NCBI RefSeq assembly: GCF_964030925.1
Contig: NZ_OZ034992.1
Location: 186,001-250,000, forward strand
DNA from: Spiroplasma_E sp902809815
GTDB lineage: Bacteria > Bacillota_I > Bacilli_A > Mycoplasmatales > VBWQ01
DNA length: 64,000 nt
Direction of reading: 5' to 3'
The position numbers and the translations under genes are program-made. The notes under the pieces were generated by a model. That model ran no database searches. It had not been told where the DNA came from and was given only the letters and a program-made list of their open reading frames with translations. Shown here in pieces: positions 53,527-63,860 of this stretch (the first letter of the stretch is position 1; every line of letters begins with the position of its first letter).

Positions 53527-54729
53527 ATGATTAATGATGATGGATACAATAGTTTAATTACCGATATTCCGGGAACGGGAATTCATATTTATTCAGTATT
53601 AATGGCAATAGGTTTTTTAACTGCTGTCATTGCTTCATGAATAAAATTATATCGTCGTAATATTCCAACTAAAACTTTAGAATGAGGAACATTAGTTATT
53701 ACATTAGCAGGATTAATAGGAGCAAGAGCATGATATGTTCTTAATAATACTAGCACAATTGAAAATGCACTTGATGTAGTTGCCGTTTGAAGAGGTGGTA
53801 TGGCAATTGAAGGAGGCGTTACAGTTGGAATGATAGTAGGGTTCTTTATTTTTTATCGTACTTCAAAACAGTTACAAATTTCAATGTGAGTTTTTATTGA
53901 TTGTATTGTTCCAAATATTTTATTAGGTCAAGCGATTGGTAGATGAGGTAATTTTTTTAATCAAGAATTACTAGGAACTGATGTTGGTCATCCTTTCAGT
54001 TGATTACCAACATGAATAAATAATCATTTACATTATGGTTTTAATAGCGATAATCGAGATCCTGTTGCTGTTTATCGTCAACCTTTATTTTTATATGAGT
54101 CATTATCTTCATTATTTGGTTGATTCTTTTTAACGTTTTTTGTACCAAAAACAGGACAAATATTTAGTAAAAAACCATGAAAATTAGATTCTTCGCAATT
54201 TATTTCGCCTTTAAAGACTAATCCAATTGTTGGAAAAGATTTTTTAAAACCTTGAACGGTTATTAAAAAAATTCATGGATATCGTAAATTTAAATATGAA
54301 AGTTGAAAACAAGCATATTTTGATTTTACACCCAATAAGAATAGTGTTAAAAGTGTTGAAAAAATACCTTGAAAAGATGTTAAAACACATTCAAAAGTTA
54401 AATCAAAGATAAAAAAATGATATTTAAAGATTAAATATAATATGCAACCACATTCTAAATCTTTAAATACTATGTATAATCCTAATAATTATCGAGTAAC
54501 GTATGCAGGAGTATCAGGTAGTTTATACTTTGTCTTTTATGGTATTATTAGAATGATTTTAGAACCACTTCGTGATAATAGAGACATTATGAAAATAGCC
54601 AATGTTTCAACTTCAATGATAGTTTCTGGAATGTGAATTATTTTAGGTGTTATTTTAGTAATATTTGCACAAATTATTGCACCATCAAGATTTCGTAAAG
54701 GAGAATGATTATATGAAAAATCATACTAG
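53527..54729 (+). CDS. lgt: Prolipoprotein diacylglyceryl transferase
   Basis: 400 aa membrane enzyme that attaches diacylglycerol to the lipobox Cys of lipoproteins, the main surface proteins of mollicutes. Motifs: IYSVLMAIGFLTAV, GARAWYVL, WRGGMAIEGGV, and the signature GQAIGRWGNFFNQELLG, later PLFLYESLSSL with the catalytic Tyr. Many TGA Trp, so only visible with code 4. An additional ~120-residue basic stretch (about 220-340: KPWKLDSSQ, KPWTVIKKIHGYRKFKYES, KVKSKIKKWY) lies between the sixth and last membrane helices, longer than in most bacteria. Overlaps trxB by 17 bases. Confidence 0.92.
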
Positions 54730-55678
54730 TAAAGAAAATAAATATGATTATGATTTAGTAGTTATTGGTGGTGGTCCAGCAGGAATGACAGCTGCTATTT
54801 ATGCACAAAGAGCAAATCTTAAAACTGTGATTATTGAAAAATATATTGTTGGTGGAAAAATGATTAAAACTTCTGAAATTGAAAATTATCCAGGTTATGA
54901 TTATATTTTAGGCCCTGAATTATCAGAAAAAATGCAAAAGCAAGTTGAGAAACTACAAGTTGAATTTGTTACTGATGAAGTTATTAAAATTACAGATAGT
55001 GAAAATCATAAAATTAAAACAGTCCTTTTAAGTAGTGGTGATGTTCTTATTGCTAAAGGAGTAATTATAGCTACTGGTTCATTAGAACGTAAAATTGGTG
55101 TTCCTGGTGAAGAAGAATATGCTAATCGTGGTGTTTCTTATTGTGCTGTTTGTGATGGTGCTTTATTTAAGAATAAAATTATTAGTGTAGTTGGCGGTGG
55201 TTATGCTGCTTGTGAAGAATCTTTATATTTAACAAGATTTACTAATAAAGTTAATCTTATTCATCGTCGTGATCAATTTCGTGCTGATGATAAAACCGTT
55301 AATAAAGTTAAAAATAATGAAAATATTAATTTAATAACTGATCATGTTGTATTAAAAGTATTAGGTACTGAGGATAAGAAAAAAGTAGGTAAATTAGAAA
55401 TTCAAAATATTAAAACTAAGGAAATTAGTGAAATTACTACTGATGCCTTATTTCCTTATATTGGTTCTGATCCTGTTACAAAATTTGTTAAAGATTTAGA
55501 TATTTGTGATAGCAATGGTTATATTATAGTTAATGATAAGTGTCAAACTAAAATCCCAGGATTATATGCAGCTGGTGATGTAATTGCTAAAAATTTAAGA
55601 CAAATAGTAACTGCTGTTAACGATGGAGCGATTGCAGCACAATATTTAATAAATTTTATTGATAATTTTAATGAATAA
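54713..55678 (+). CDS. trxB: Thioredoxin reductase
   Basis: 321 aa FAD enzyme reducing thioredoxin with NADPH. ATG 54713 has AAAGGAGAATGATT; the longer frame from 54665 lies within lgt. FAD-binding VVIGGGPAGMTAAIYAQR, redox pair VSYCAVCDGALF, the NADPH motif VVGGGYAACEESLYL, and the terminal FAD motif GLYAAGDVIAKNLRQIVTA. Short Lys-rich N-terminal tail. Typical length. Confidence 0.95.
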   Translation: MKNHTSKENKYDYDLVVIGGGPAGMTAAIYAQRANLKTVIIEKYIVGGKMIKTSEIENYPGYDYILGPELSEKMQKQVEKLQVEFVTDEVIKITDSENHKIKTVLLSSGDVLIAKGVIIATGSLERKIGVPGEEEYANRGVSYCAVCDGALFKNKIISVVGGGYAACEESLYLTRFTNKVNLIHRRDQFRADDKTVNKVKNNENINLITDHVVLKVLGTEDKKKVGKLEIQNIKTKEISEITTDALFPYIGSDPVTKFVKDLDICDSNGYIIVNDKCQTKIPGLYAAGDVIAKNLRQIVTAVNDGAIAAQYLINFIDNFNE

Positions 55679-55701
55679 AGTGTACAATTGAGGTGATAGT
55701 A

Positions 55702-56649
55702 ATGATATCATTTACAACAAGTGTAAAAGATGAAATCTGTCAAAAAAATTTTAAAAATTGTTGTCAGAAATCTTTGCTATCAGCATATTCGCTTATTAAT
55801 GGTAAGATTACAAATTCAGATAAAATAAATAATGAGATTATTATTCATAGTTTTCATAACAAAACCACTAGGTTAATATATAAATTTTTAAAAAATCAAT
55901 ATAAAGACGTAAAATTGATAGTTATGGTGGATGTTTTAAATAAATTTGAGCGTCCAAAGGTGTATAATATTCGTATTAATAATAAAATTGATTTTATTAT
56001 TAATGATTTAATGCTTCAAGATAAATATCTTTTTATTGAGAAAGAAGCTATGCACCAGCATATAATAAAAGAGCATTGTATAAGGGCGTATATCGCAGGA
56101 ATCTTCCTTGTAGTTGGCAGTATCAATTCTCCTTCAACACCTAACTACCATTTGGAATTACAATTTCATAATGATATGTTGGCTAAAAAAATTAAAAATA
56201 TTTTATTACAAATTTTTAAATTAAACTTTAAAACAATAAAACGTCGTAATAAAACGGTGCTTTATCTAAAAAAATCTAATGTAATTTCTGACTTTTTAAA
56301 AATAATTGATTGTCCACAAGCAGTTTTCGTTTTTGAAGATAAACGCATTTCACGAGAATTATTTAATAATATTAATCGTTTTAATAATATTGATATTTCT
56401 AATCAACAAAAAATTTTAAATGCTGGAGACCAGCAAGTTATAATGATTTCTGTTTTAAAGGATAAAAAACTTTTCAAAGCGTTGTCATTAAAAGCTCAAA
56501 TTATTTCAAATTTAAGATTAAAAAATCCTGAAGCATCACTTTCAGAATTGGGTGAACTTTACTATCAAGAAACTGGTTTTGTCATTACTAAGTCTGGGGT
56601 TAATCATTTAATTCGCGAAATTAAGAAAAAGTATCAAGAAACATTGTAA
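55702..56649 (+). CDS. whiA: WhiA-family DNA-binding protein
   Basis: 315 aa. N-terminal LAGLIDADG-like fold (CIRAYIAGIFLVVGSINSPS) and C-terminal helix-turn-helix (NPEASLSELGELYYQETGFV then ITKSGVNHLIREIKK). In Firmicutes WhiA affects chromosome segregation and division. ATG 55702 with GAGGTGATAGT; a GTG at 55693 overlaps that site. Follows trxB by 23 bases. Normal place in the hprK cluster. Confidence 0.92.
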   Translation: MISFTTSVKDEICQKNFKNCCQKSLLSAYSLINGKITNSDKINNEIIIHSFHNKTTRLIYKFLKNQYKDVKLIVMVDVLNKFERPKVYNIRINNKIDFIINDLMLQDKYLFIEKEAMHQHIIKEHCIRAYIAGIFLVVGSINSPSTPNYHLELQFHNDMLAKKIKNILLQIFKLNFKTIKRRNKTVLYLKKSNVISDFLKIIDCPQAVFVFEDKRISRELFNNINRFNNIDISNQQKILNAGDQQVIMISVLKDKKLFKALSLKAQIISNLRLKNPEASLSELGELYYQETGFVITKSGVNHLIREIKKKYQETL

Positions 56650-56683
56650 GTTAATAATAAAAAGTATAAGAGGAGGCCATACA

Positions 56684-56980
56684 ATGAAAAAGAAAGAAAT
56701 TTTAAGCAAAGGTCGTCAAGATTTATTGAATGCTTTTGGAAAACGAATGAAAACTTTACGTAATCAAAAAGGTAGAAAATTTTCACAAGAGAAACTTGGA
56801 GAAGCAAGCGGCCTACATCGTAATTATATTTCTGATGCTGAAAGAGGAACAAGAAACGTATCTTTAGTTGCAATCTTAAAAATAATTAATGGGTTGGATT
56901 CATCTATTAGTGAGTTTTTTGCTGTAGGGTTTGATAATATTGAAACTTCAAATTTATATGACACATTTAGTGTTGAATAA
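56684..56980 (+). CDS. XRE-family transcriptional regulator
   Basis: 98 aa. HTH from ~20 to 75: FSQEKLGEASGLHRNYISDA and ERGTRNVSLVAILKIINGLD. The shape (YISDAERGTRNVSL) is that of small restriction-modification C-proteins and phage regulators. Short acidic/aromatic C-terminal tail. GAGGAGGCCATACA is a strong ribosome site. No restriction or methylase gene is adjacent. Ends before a terminator. Confidence 0.85.
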   Translation: MKKKEILSKGRQDLLNAFGKRMKTLRNQKGRKFSQEKLGEASGLHRNYISDAERGTRNVSLVAILKIINGLDSSISEFFAVGFDNIETSNLYDTFSVE

Positions 56981-57000
56981 AATCAATTTAATACACTTTT

Positions 57001-57034
57001 AGTAGTACTTTATAAATAAGTACTACTTTTTTAT
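57001..57034 (+). terminator. Rho-independent terminator of the hprK cluster
   Basis: AGTAGTACTT (57001-57010) pairs with AAGTACTACT (57018-57027), loop TATAAAT, T run to 57034. Confidence 0.9.
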
Positions 57035-57180
57035 TATTTTATTTTTTATTAAAAATAAATTTGAGAAAAGTATTAGTACTTTTTATAAAATTAATTGATA
57101 TTCACTAGTAATTTTTTTATCTTAATGAAGATTATGAAAATTATTCACCTTATATTAGGAATAATTAATCATTAAAATGT

Positions 57181-57186
57181 TATAAT
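57181..57186 (+). promoter_or_regulatory. Candidate -10 box for 57217-tyrS
   Basis: TATAAT, 30 bases before the ATG at 57217; no clear -35. Confidence 0.4.
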
Positions 57187-57216
57187 TTAATTATTGATTA
57201 TCATTAAGGAGTTATT

Positions 57217-57675
57217 ATGACAATAGAAAATACAGAAGTTGAAATTGAAAATGTTACTACTAATGTTGATAATGCTAAAAAAGAACCTTATCAATTAAGT
57301 AGTATTATTTCACCTATATTTGGTCTTAATCATCAAAAAATAACTACGATTCCAATTAATATTAAAAAAGCCGATAGTAGTTCTAGCACTATTGAGCAAT
57401 ATGTTGATAAAAAAACTAAAGAAAATATTTTTCGTGAAAAAGAAGTAGCGTATAATAATTCTAGTAATCTTGATAATACTAGAATTGCACAAATTAAAAA
57501 AAATAGAGAACAACAACAAATATATGATAGTTTACCATCGCGCTACCTAGAATTTCGCGATAAAATATTTAAAGAAACTACATCTATTAATTACAATAAT
57601 GCAAGTAATAATAACGATACAGTTATTACAACTATTGATTTGTTAGTTGATGATATTTTAGATGAAAATAAATAG
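57217..57675 (+). CDS. Hypothetical acidic protein upstream of tyrS
   Basis: 152 aa, likely disordered N-terminus (TIENTEVEIENVTTNVDNAK), a Lys-rich helix (RIAQIKKNREQQQIYDSL) and an acidic end (LLVDDILDENK). No TGA and no membrane segment. RBS AAGGAGTTATT. 8 bases before tyrS, so likely co-transcribed. No family recognised. Confidence 0.6.
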   Translation: MTIENTEVEIENVTTNVDNAKKEPYQLSSIISPIFGLNHQKITTIPINIKKADSSSSTIEQYVDKKTKENIFREKEVAYNNSSNLDNTRIAQIKKNREQQQIYDSLPSRYLEFRDKIFKETTSINYNNASNNNDTVITTIDLLVDDILDENK

Positions 57676-57683
57676 GAGATGCT

Positions 57684-59300
57684 ATGAATAATATAATAAA
57701 ATCCAATATTATTGACGAATTAAAATGACGTAATATCTTAAAAGATATTAGTAGCATAGATAAAGTAATTAATGCAGGAAAATTAGGAAAAGGAATATAT
57801 TGTGGTTTTGATCCAAGTAATGATTCATTACATTTAGGTAATTTACTACAAATTATTTTATTGCATCGTTTTGCTATATTTGGTTTTCAACCAATTGCTG
57901 TTATTGGTGGTACAACAGCAATGATTGGTGATCCAAGTGGTAAAAATAAAGAACGTAATTTATTAGATGAAAATGTGTTACAAACTAATGTTAGAAAAAT
58001 AAAAGAGCAGTTAGTGACATTATTAAGTTATGAAAATATTGATAATTTAACATCATTAGAATTAATTAAAACATGTAATTTATTAAATGATAAAGAATAT
58101 GAAACATTAGAGATGATTATTAAAAGTATTAATCCAAATAATCAATATCAACAAACTTTAAGTAGTATTTTAAAAACATTGCCCTTACCTTGAGAAGAAT
58201 TAGGATTATCAGCATCATTACTAAAAACTTTATATGAAATTTGTAATTTTGATCAAAAGTGAATTACTATGAAAAGTGATTTAAATAATCTTTCCTTTAA
58301 ACAATTGTTAAATTATTGTGATAGTTATGTAGAAACTTGAATTACATTTTTAAAATTACCATTGGGAACATTAAACAATAAAATTAAACCAATTAAAATT
58401 ATTAATAATCAAACATGATTAGGCCCACTAACAATTACAACTTTTTTGCGTGATATTGGTAAGCATTTTAATGTTAATCAAATGTTAGGCAAAGAAATGA
58501 TTGCTAATCGTTTAAATTCTGGAATTTCTTATACTGAATTTTCTTATATGGTATTACAAGCGTATGATTTTTATCATTTATATGAAAAAGAGCAATGTTA
58601 TATTCAATCTGGTGGTAGTGATCAATGAGGAAATATTACTTCCGGTTTAGATTTAATTAGAAAACAAAAAGGTGATGAACATTATGCTGCTGGTATTACT
58701 ATTAATTTATTAACTAAATCTAATGGTGAAAAATTTGGTAAAAGCGAAAAAGGTGCTATATTTTTAAATAGTGAAAAAACTTCACCTTATGAGTTATATC
58801 AATTTTTATTTAATCAAGAAGATAAAGATTTGCCTACTTTTTTTAATTCTTTAACTTTATTTAGTGAAGAACAAATAGCAAAAATTTTAGTAATTCATAA
58901 CAGTGATGTTAAGCAACATTATGGACAAAAGATTTTAGCAGCTTTATTAACAGTATTTATTCATAAATTAAATGGATATTTTAGTGCTATTAATATTACT
59001 AATGCTTTTTTCCACGACCGGATTCATCAAATGAAATCATCTGAGATTTTACAGGTTTTAAAAGATGTACCACATTTTAATCTTAATCATAATGAACAAA
59101 TAATTGATTTTTTAGTTAATAATCAAATTTGTAATTCAAAAAGAATAGCAAGAGAACTAATTATTCAAGGCTCAATTGTTGTTAATGGTGAAAAAATTAC
59201 CAATATAAATTTTCTTATTAGTAAAAAAAACGCAATTAATAATCAAGTAACAGTTATTAAAAAAGGTAGGCGTCATTATTTTATAGTTGTTCATAAATAA
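57684..59300 (+). CDS. tyrS: Tyrosyl-tRNA synthetase with large internal insertion
   Basis: 538 aa where bacterial TyrRS is about 420. Charges tRNA-Tyr. Class I motifs: YCGFDPSNDSLHLGN (HIGH-like), VIGGTTAMIGDPSGK, SYMVLQAYDFYHLYE with IQSGGSDQWGNIT, and KFGKSEKGAI (KMSKS-like). The C-terminal S4 domain is ARELIIQGSIVVNGEKI. The extra ~115 residues lie at about 120-240, between the N-terminal part and LGPLTITTFLRDIGKHFNV, and contain TLSSILKTLPLPWEELGLSA and four TGA Trp. All catalytic motifs are kept. Ribosome site AGGAGATGCT. Confidence 0.93.
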
Positions 59301-59824
59301 GGAAGGGTATTTAAATATGATATTTATTTATGTTTCTCCATTATTATGGGATATTATTATTTTTGGTATTGTTACTGGTTTTTTTATTGGGGGAAGAGCA
59401 TTAACATTTATTAGCGCTGGTAATTTACTTAGTATTGGTTTAATGTTGGCATTTAAACCAATGTTAATAGATTCTTTTAAAAATATGGTATCACCATGGT
59501 TTAGTGACCTTAGCGGTAGTTTTGCTTCATTTAAGAATTTATTAACTGATAATATTGGATTTTTGATATATGCTATTGTTTGAATTATTGGTATTAATAT
59601 TTTATTTTGAATAATCTATATTATTTTATATTTTGTACTTTTTAATAAAAATAAAATTGAACACAAAGCAATAAATGCTACAGCGGGAATTTTAATTAAT
59701 TTTATTAGAATGAGTATTTTAGGTAGTATCATAATAATTATGATGGGTACTAGTGTTTTCGGTAATAAATTATTAAGTTATGGTGTTATTAAAAATGAAA
59801 TACCAACAACTTCTGTTACTCATA

Positions 59825-60981
59825 GGACATATTCCGTAATTAAATTTAATTAATTGTCAATAAAATTGTTTTAAAACTATTTAGTGTTATTGAATATAGA
59901 AATAAATATTTTTTGAAAAAATAGTTTAAAAAATGAGTTTACATTTTAAACAAAAAATTGTTAATAATATTTTTATATTAACTCGATAAAAATTTAAATT
60001 TTAAAAAAATATTTTTAAAATTTTTTTTATTTTAATGGTTTTATTTTATTAAAAATTTCACAAAGTAAGTTAAATCTTAAGTACATAAGTCTAAATTTAG
60101 ATTTTCTACATTTATTTACTAAAATTTTGAATCTTTTCAATCAAGCAAAGACATGTTCAACTTTAATTCTAATTTTAGATACAATCTTATTGTATTTTTT
60201 TTCTTGTTTAGTTAATTTTTTATTTTTAGTTCTTTTAATTGGTATTATTGTATTTTTATAAATATTTTGTATACCTTGATATCCTAAATCACCAATAATT
60301 ATTGTTTTTTCTGAAAATTCAAGATTTGAATTTTTTAATATTTGAAAATCATGCACTTTACCATTATCAGCAAAAATATCAACAATTTTTTTATTAAAAA
60401 ATCATATACAATTTGAAATTTTATAGAATACATTCAACTTTTACCAGAAAAATATTCTAACTGTAGTTTTTTTTAGTTGGTCTTTCAATTTCAATCTCAG
60501 TTGAATCAATTAAATAAAATTGAAATTCATTTGAATTTTCTTGTTTTTTATCAATTTTTAATTTATATCTTTCTTTTAAAAATTGGTAATCTTTGTGGTT
60601 ACTAAGTTTATTTTCTACTCAAGTAATATTTCGAAAACAACTTGATGGGCTCATTTTAGATTTAATACTCATTTGAAAAAAAGTATAATATTCTTTTCAG
60701 TATAATAAAGTCATCATTAATCTTTCTTCTACTGAAAGTTTATTTTTTCGACCTTTATTTTTTTCTAATTTTTCTATTTCAATTAATTTTTCTAACATTT
60801 CATTAAAATGAAAACGTTTTATACCAAAATATCTGTAAAATTCTTCATTTTTTAATTTTTTTAAATTTTCAAAAATCATTTTTATCAACACTTTTCTAAA
60901 TTTATTGTTAATAACAAAATTATAAAATAAATTTTAAAATTATTACTTGATTTTTCAAAAAAATAATTACGGAATATGTCT
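59825..60981 (-). mobile_element. IS5-family insertion sequence, copy 4
   Basis: 1157 bp; ATA duplicated (59822-59824 and 60982-60984). The right end differs from the others just inside the inverted repeat (TTTTTCAAAAAAATAATTACGG). Confidence 0.9.
60027..60879 (-). pseudogene. IS5-family transposase, copy 4 (frameshifted)
   Basis: Same two-frame layout; the first Asp (LIDSTEI) is present. The A7 run seen in copy 1 and T7 on the coding strand is A6 here (60396-60401), which breaks the second frame before the VHDFQIL segment. The IIGDLGYQG and VEHVFA segments follow the break. Probably inactive. Confidence 0.8.
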
Positions 60982-61639
60982 ATAAAATATTTAGTAGTAT
61001 TGATAATAATCTTCCTTTTTTAAATGTTAATGTAACAGACATTAACACTGTTATTGATTTATATCAAAATAGTGAAACATTAAAACAGAGTATAAATGAA
61101 TTAAAAAATAATACAACTTATGAGGAATGTTACAGTACTGTTGAAAAGTTAAAAATGATAGGTATATTAAGAGTAGATGAAACCTATAAAATTGCTAATG
61201 CTCTAAAAGAAATGGAATCAACAGGTGATATCAATGCTAATAAAAAAATAATTATAGAACTCTTGCAACAACACGGAGTTGATAATTTTTTAGATGTTAA
61301 TTATATGGTATCAGTTTTTAATGCTTATGCTAATATACTTAATTTATATTCGGAAGTAGTACAAGTATTTGATGATAATTTAAAAGATATGCCAATAATA
61401 GATACTACACTTCCAAAAAATATGGGTCGTTATAATCTTTTAAACCCTAAAATTTCTGCTTTTACTAATTCAATTAAAGATGTAATAGTGAGAGAACATA
61501 TTATTCAAAATTTAAAAAATATTTATAATCCGTTTTAATAAAAATAAAAAATAGTTGAGGCATTTAATTTTTATTTATAACTGGAGTAGTAATTTTTCTT
61601 TGTGTTTTAAAAAAATATGATATTATTACCTAGTAATTT

Positions 61640-61711
61640 AATTAAGTAACACAATTCAATTAAGTAACACAATTCAATTAAGTAACACAATTCAATTAAG
61701 TAACACAATTC
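61640..61711 (+). repeat. Four tandem 18-bp repeats before the Rep gene
   Basis: AATTAAGTAACACAATTC is repeated four times without spacing or difference. It lies about 100 bases before the viral rep gene. Possible protein-binding iterons or a remnant; no spacers, so not CRISPR. Confidence 0.9.
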
Positions 61712-61808
61712 ACCGCAAGATAATTTATTAATTATTTTGATTTTTGTGTTATGATTATTTTGTTATTAAAATATATAAAATTATTAAAAAATCTGTGGAG
61801 TTTTATAT

Positions 61809-62654
61809 ATGCAAGAGAATTTTTATATTAAAAAAGTATATTATGGTGCTTATGTAAAAAATATAATTTTACCTATGAGTGCTATATTAAATAATAAACG
61901 TAATGAAATTGGTATTAAAAATTTAGGTATTAATGATAAAAAAATGCGTAATTCTACTATTCGGACTAAAACAAAATTAATACATAAAGCCTATCATAAT
62001 TTTTATAATTCAAAGGTTTTAAGTTTTGTTACTTTAACTTATGCTGATAATATGCAAATTAACAAAGCAAAACATGATATTGCTATATTCTTTAAACGTT
62101 TAAAACGTTGATGAAATGACCCTAAACGTGCTAAATATTTAGGTGAATTAAAATATATGTATGTTTATGAATATCAAAAACGTGGTGCTATTCATTTTCA
62201 TATATTATTTAATAGAAAAATACATAAAAGTATGTTGCCACAATGATGACCATTTGGTTTTAATGATGTAAGAGTTGTTCAAAAGGGTACTAATGAAAAT
62301 ATAGTTAAGTATTTAAGTAAATATGTTGTAAAAGTACAAAATGATATAAAATCTCAAAATCAATATGATTTAGGTGTTCGTGCTTATGCTTTTAGTCGTA
62401 ATTGTTCTAATCCAAAAGTGATTAAAGGCCAAAAAATAATGTTATATCAGCGTTTAATTGATGCTTCTGTTAATGCTTTACATACACAATTTTTTAAAAA
62501 GAAAATTGATAATTTAGGTCGTACTATACTTTTTGGTGGTAGTTTTGATACTACTGTTTTTGGTGATAATTTTAAAGATTATGATGAATATGTTTCAATT
62601 GATAGTATTAGGTTTAGAAATGCAATTAAACGTGTACCAAGAATTTTACATTAG
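61809..62654 (+). CDS. Plectrovirus HUH replication initiator (SpV1 ORF2-like)
   Basis: 281 aa. Rolling-circle Rep of the HUH type: first motif FVTLTYADNM (about residue 78), HUH motif GAIHFHILF (about 128-133) and the tyrosine motif IVKYLSKYVVK (about 165-170). RBS TGTGGAGTTTTAT. Code 4 Trp codons. Matches the replication protein of Spiroplasma filamentous phages (SpV1 group). It should nick a plus origin; a candidate stem-loop sits at 63459..63489. Confidence 0.85.
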
Positions 62655-62704
62655 TGAAATATTTTGATATAATTTATGAAAAATGTAAAGAGTTGATTAT
62701 TTTT

Positions 62705-63316
62705 ATGTCTAATGAAAATTTTATATATTTTTTAGATAATGCCTATAAACCAAAATGTGATTATAAAGAAGTAAATTTAGTTGAACCTAAAAGTTATGAT
62801 TTAGAATTATGAAAGTTATTTTTATTTTTATGTTTTCTTAATGATAATATTTATACTACATATTCTAGTTTAGACCTTAAATTTAGAAAACCATTAATGA
62901 AAATTAATATACTTCTTGAAAAAGAATATAATTTAATGTTAAATAATAATGAGAAATTTAACCAAAATATATTTGAAATTGAAAATATAAAAAATGCTTT
63001 TAATGAAATAGATAAATTACATAGTGAAGTTGCAAATAAATTTCAAAAATGTAAGAAAAATAAATTATTGAAGTTAGAATCGCTTGAAATAAATTATTCA
63101 AATTTTATAAATTTTATTTATTCTGATCATAAGTATAATTTAGGAAAATTTTTAAATAATTATTGTATAACTATTATTGAAATACCAAAATTAATTTTAA
63201 AAACAAAATATTTACAAAAGAAAAAAACGAAAATAATATTTTCTTTTGTAAAAGATTTATTATTTTTAGTTTTATCTATTTTGTCGATAATATTGGCAAT
63301 AGTTGCTTTAAAATAA
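62705..63316 (+). CDS. Viral hypothetical protein with C-terminal membrane anchor
   Basis: 203 aa, MSNENFIYFLDNAYKPKCDY, then long Lys/Asn-rich helices with coiled-coil tendency, ending in one hydrophobic helix (DLLFLVLSILSIILAIVALK). One TGA Trp. Downstream of rep by 50 bases. Perhaps one of the small structural or assembly proteins of the plectrovirus; no family recognised. Confidence 0.6.
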
Positions 63317-63340
63317 AATATTATTTTACTAAATTACTTG

Positions 63341-63364
63341 TATATATATATATATATATATATA
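63341..63364. repeat. (TA)12 microsatellite
   Basis: Twelve TA units in the viral intergenic region. Confidence 0.95.
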
Positions 63365-63458
63365 ATGGTTAATGGCAAAGATGTAGAGTTTTACCACAGA
63401 TTTAACTTTATGTTTTTGCTTTTTTTGTTGTTTTTTTATTTTTTTCTGTTATATTATA

Positions 63459-63489
63459 ATTAATAATGTTTATTACCCGCATTATTAAT
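63459..63489 (+). other. Perfect stem-loop, candidate rolling-circle origin
   Basis: A 10-bp perfect stem (ATTAATAATG / CATTATTAAT) with the 11-base loop TTTATTACCCG, in the gene-free gap of the plectrovirus remnant. The loop resembles the TATTAC-type nick sites of rolling-circle replicons. The HUH Rep upstream is the likely user. An outer inverted repeat ACCACAGATT (about 63395) / AATCTGTGG (about 63508) encloses it. Confidence 0.55.
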
Positions 63490-63523
63490 CTGACTATTAT
63501 TAGTCTAATCTGTGGAGGTTAAG

Positions 63524-63811
63524 ATGTATTTTCTTTGTCAATTGACAAAAATTAGAAGTAATGAAGTAATTAAAGATGAAAAAAGTGGTAAGTCCAAAAA
63601 TTATGATGTACTTACTTTTTCGCCGTTTTATGTTACTGATAAAGGTATTAAAATATCAACTGGTGAAAAATCTAAGGATAAATGAGTTTTACATGATAGT
63701 GAATTATTTACTAAACTTTCTAAAATGAATTTAAGTCTTGGTTCTTATTATGATGTTGAAATAACATGAGAAGCAAAAATTATTGACATACATAATTTAA
63801 AAACTAAATAG
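63524..63811 (+). CDS. Small viral protein
   Basis: 95 aa, MYFLCQLTKIRSNEVIKDEK, beta-rich (YDVLTFSPFYVTDKGIKIS; YYDVEITWEAKIIDIHNL). Size and fold suggest a single-stranded-DNA-binding protein, as needed by filamentous phages, but no signature confirms it. TGTGGAGGTTAAG is a strong ribosome site. Confidence 0.55.
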
Positions 63812-63860
63812 TTATTTATTATAGGGTAATTGTTAAATAATTATTTAAAGGATTTAAGTT

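Larger units (their letters stand above)
59317..61538 (+). pseudogene. CvpA-like membrane protein gene split by IS5
   Basis: Removing the IS and one ATA gives a single 354-codon frame (joined at ...TTSVTH-KIFSSI). N-terminal part has about four TM segments (LLWDIIIFGIVTGFFIGGRA; IYAIVWIIGINILFWIIYII; FIRMSILGSIIIIMMG), the CvpA-type pattern. After the IS: a soluble region with helices (TDINTVIDLYQNSETLKQSI, KKIIIELLQQHGVDNFLDV). Starts 16 bases after tyrS. Interrupted in the middle, so only the membrane half can be made. Confidence 0.65.

Noticed and set aside
61640..61711. Possible CRISPR array
   Set aside because: The 18-bp units are directly adjacent without spacers and no cas gene is seen.
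63341..63364. (TA)12 as an origin
   Set aside because: Simple microsatellite; the nearby perfect stem-loop is the better candidate.
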